Assembly: GCA_021740025.1 (NCBI GenBank)
Contig: JAIPAN010000038.1
Location: 1-8,195, forward strand
Source: Sphingobacteriaceae bacterium
GTDB lineage: Bacteria > Bacteroidota > Bacteroidia > Sphingobacteriales > Sphingobacteriaceae
DNA length: 8,195 nt
Reading direction: 5' to 3'
The notes under the pieces were generated by a model, which ran no database searches, was not told the origin of the DNA, and saw only the letters and a list, made by a program, of their open reading frames with translations. The translations under genes and the position numbers were made by a program. Of this stretch, positions 6,877-8,195 are shown piece by piece (position 1 is the stretch's first letter; every line of letters starts with the position of its first letter).

Positions 6877-7784
6877 GCACGCAAACGCTGGTTCACATAA
6901 CGCAATACCCGTTGCCATAAATTGCCTTTTCTATTTTTCAAAAAGATTTTAATTAAATTATAGGCTGCTGCATGTTCAGCAATATGCTCCGGAAAATGTT
7001 TAACTGGCTGTGGGCTGATGGACACATTATAAATTTCATTGATACCCGAATGCACGCCACTGCCATCGTGGCCAATATTACTCACCAATGAATGAGCCGG
7101 GTTAAGGGTAAGCCCACCTGTTAAAAAAATGGAAGCATACCAACGTATGGCCCAGGAATTATTTTTTCCGGCCTTCAGCTCTTGCATTTGTTTCCAAAAA
7201 TTCATACTGCCTTCGATAGAAAATTGATGTTTTCTTTTTGCATCAAACTGTTTTATGAGCGCTTCTACATCGGGATTGAACTGTTGCCAAGCCCGTGCCC
7301 AAGTTGCCCAACCCCAGCTTGTTGCTGCTCTAAAAAAGAAGGTTTCGGGTAATTGCTCCGATTCGGGGAGAGGTAAAGGATACATGTAGGCCCCGATGTG
7401 CATCACCCTTTCTTCGTTTTGATAGCGGACTAAAGCATCGTTAAAATAACGTAAGGTATAGGGAGAGGTAATTAAGTCATCTTCAAAAACAATCGCCTTG
7501 CCATATTTATCCATCAGCTGGCTAACACCACTAATTACCGAATTGGCCAGGCCTAAATTGTTGCTCCGCTCAAAAATTTCTACCGATTTAAAACCGTCTA
7601 CTTGATTTATTAACGTCCGCACTTTAGCCACTTTTTCGGCTTGTTTGGCGTTTTTGGGGCCATCCGAAAAAATAAATAAATGGGAATCGGCTGCCAACTC
7701 GTTTTGCTGTAAAAACTGAAGCGTACGGCGGGTGTGCTCCGGCCGGTTGTATACAAATAAAGCGATGGGGGCTAGCTTTTGCAT
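6873..7784 (-). CDS. GT-A-type glycosyltransferase with EDD motif (GNT-I/GT2-like)
   Basis: A 303-residue protein whose N-terminus, APIALFVYNRPEHTRRTLQF (5-24), is the start of a nucleotide-sugar-binding fold. FIFSDGPKN (37-45), RSNNLGLANSV (73-83) and AIVFEDDL (97-104) follow; the EDD triplet (101-103) is the metal- and donor-binding DXD equivalent. TSWGWATWARAW (155-166) and NIGHDGSGVHSG (236-247) are typical of a family of bacterial polysaccharide-cluster transferases distantly like eukaryotic GNT-I. No membrane helix is evident; it should act in the cytoplasm on a lipid-linked acceptor. The ATG at 7784 follows the upstream methyltransferase-like gene after 4 bases, so the two form an operon. 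The stop (TAG, 6873-6875) overlaps that of the convergent methyltransferase. There is no Shine-Dalgarno sequence. Specificity cannot be inferred. Confidence 0.88.
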   Translation of the reverse strand: MQKLAPIALFVYNRPEHTRRTLQFLQQNELAADSHLFIFSDGPKNAKQAEKVAKVRTLINQVDGFKSVEIFERSNNLGLANSVISGVSQLMDKYGKAIVFEDDLITSPYTLRYFNDALVRYQNEERVMHIGAYMYPLPLPESEQLPETFFFRAATSWGWATWARAWQQFNPDVEALIKQFDAKRKHQFSIEGSMNFWKQMQELKAGKNNSWAIRWYASIFLTGGLTLNPAHSLVSNIGHDGSGVHSGINEIYNVSISPQPVKHFPEHIAEHAAAYNLIKIFLKNRKGNLWQRVLRYVNQRLRA

Positions 7785-7788
7785 AGTT

Positions 7789-8195
7789 TTAGATACCTAA
7801 ACAATTATCGGATTTGTAAAATACCGACGTAGTTTTATAATAAAATAAACCAGGCGAAATGCCACTAAAGGCCAGCTCTTTAAAGCCTTGTTTTTTAAGG
7901 AAGGCAATACCCGGGGCATAAAAATCACGTTCCGAATCGTCTAAAACCACAACCCCACTTTTGCTTAAGGCAACTAACGCTTGTTTGCAACAATTTACCC
8001 GGTCGCGGCCATCTATAATAATAACATCATATTTCTTTTGGGAAGTTATAGGCATTTTACTGTATGCCCCATTGGGTACTAATTCGCAAAATATAAGCTC
8101 TGAATTTTTAGGTGATGCGGTTTTAATTTTTTCAAACCATTCCTTGTTGTGTTCTACCGAAACTACGTGTTTAGCTCGTTCAGCATAAAATAAGG
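7789..8195 (-). CDS. SAM-methyltransferase-like protein, C-terminal part (5' end outside window)
   Basis: The frame is open to the right edge; 134 residues plus the stop are visible, so the ATG at 8053-8055 is internal. Upstream codons read AERAKHVVSVEHNKEWFEKI, where VVSVEHN carries the acidic residue that usually binds the SAM ribose. KYDVIIIDGRDRVNCCKQAL and GVVVLDDSERDFY follow: the IIDGRDR and LDDSER motifs mark a Methyltransf_24-like group often seen in polysaccharide and glycan clusters. The C-terminus is FSGISPGLFYYKTTSVFYKS. The glycine-rich motif I must lie outside the window, so I cannot confirm that the enzyme is complete. It is the first gene seen of a two-gene minus-strand unit, with a 4-base gap to the EDD glycosyltransferase. 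It is not similar in layout to the plus-strand methyltransferase, so it is not a recent duplicate. Acceptor unknown. Confidence 0.8.
   Translation of the reverse strand, partial: LFYAERAKHVVSVEHNKEWFEKIKTASPKNSELIFCELVPNGAYSKMPITSQKKYDVIIIDGRDRVNCCKQALVALSKSGVVVLDDSERDFYAPGIAFLKKQGFKELAFSGISPGLFYYKTTSVFYKSDNCLGI

Noticed and set aside
7961..8188. Plus-strand open frame of 75 codons near the right edge
   Set aside because: It lies antisense to the methyltransferase-like gene, whose protein sequence has clear conserved motifs.
1..8195. CRISPR arrays, tRNA genes, insertion sequences and defence systems
   Set aside because: I found no spaced direct repeats, cloverleaf-like sequence, transposase or nuclease gene; nearly the whole window is explained by ordinary coding regions.

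Overview
The window looks like Bacteroidota chromosome. Three things point there: the pairing of a DUF4834-type small membrane protein with a large YfhO-family membrane protein, A-rich leaders without Shine-Dalgarno sequences before most genes, and matches to the Bacteroidota -33/-7 promoter form (TTG ... TAnnTTTG). I cannot fix the genus. No RNA gene, CRISPR array, insertion sequence or phage gene is visible.

Left part, positions 1-4001, all on the plus strand. It opens inside uvrB, with only the C-terminal half present. A 65-residue YwbE-family gene follows after a 2-base gap. After a 62-base gap with a candidate promoter comes an 82-residue DUF4834-type membrane protein. An 80-base gap then holds a hairpin with two competing 3' arms and a second candidate promoter, and leads into an 819-residue YfhO-family protein with many membrane segments. 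A strong symmetric terminator at 4021-4052 closes this block.

Right part, positions 4054-8195, mostly on the minus strand. It reads as a surface-polysaccharide (O-antigen, capsule or exopolysaccharide) biosynthesis cluster. In transcription order on the minus strand it holds a partial SAM-methyltransferase-like gene cut by the window edge, a GT-A-type glycosyltransferase with an EDD motif, then (after an interrupting gene on the other strand) a GT-B glycosyltransferase of the GT4 type and a GT2 glycosyltransferase of the WcaA/WcaE kind. The last two overlap by 8 bases and both use non-ATG starts. The interrupting plus-strand gene, 6124-6876, is a second and unrelated class I SAM methyltransferase. 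It is divergent from the GT4 gene and meets the EDD glycosyltransferase tail to tail with a 4-base overlap.

Inferred teamwork: the minus-strand glycosyltransferases would add sugars to a lipid-linked glycan at the cytoplasmic face, and the methyltransferases could modify a sugar or chain end. YfhO-like proteins in Firmicutes transfer sugars from undecaprenyl carriers outside the membrane, so the YfhO homologue next door may also serve envelope glycosylation, though its acceptor here is unknown. I see no clear new multi-gene system. The most unusual items are the two-way hairpin before yfhO, the inverted methyltransferase with overlapping stop codons, and the four-cysteine insertion in the GT4 enzyme.
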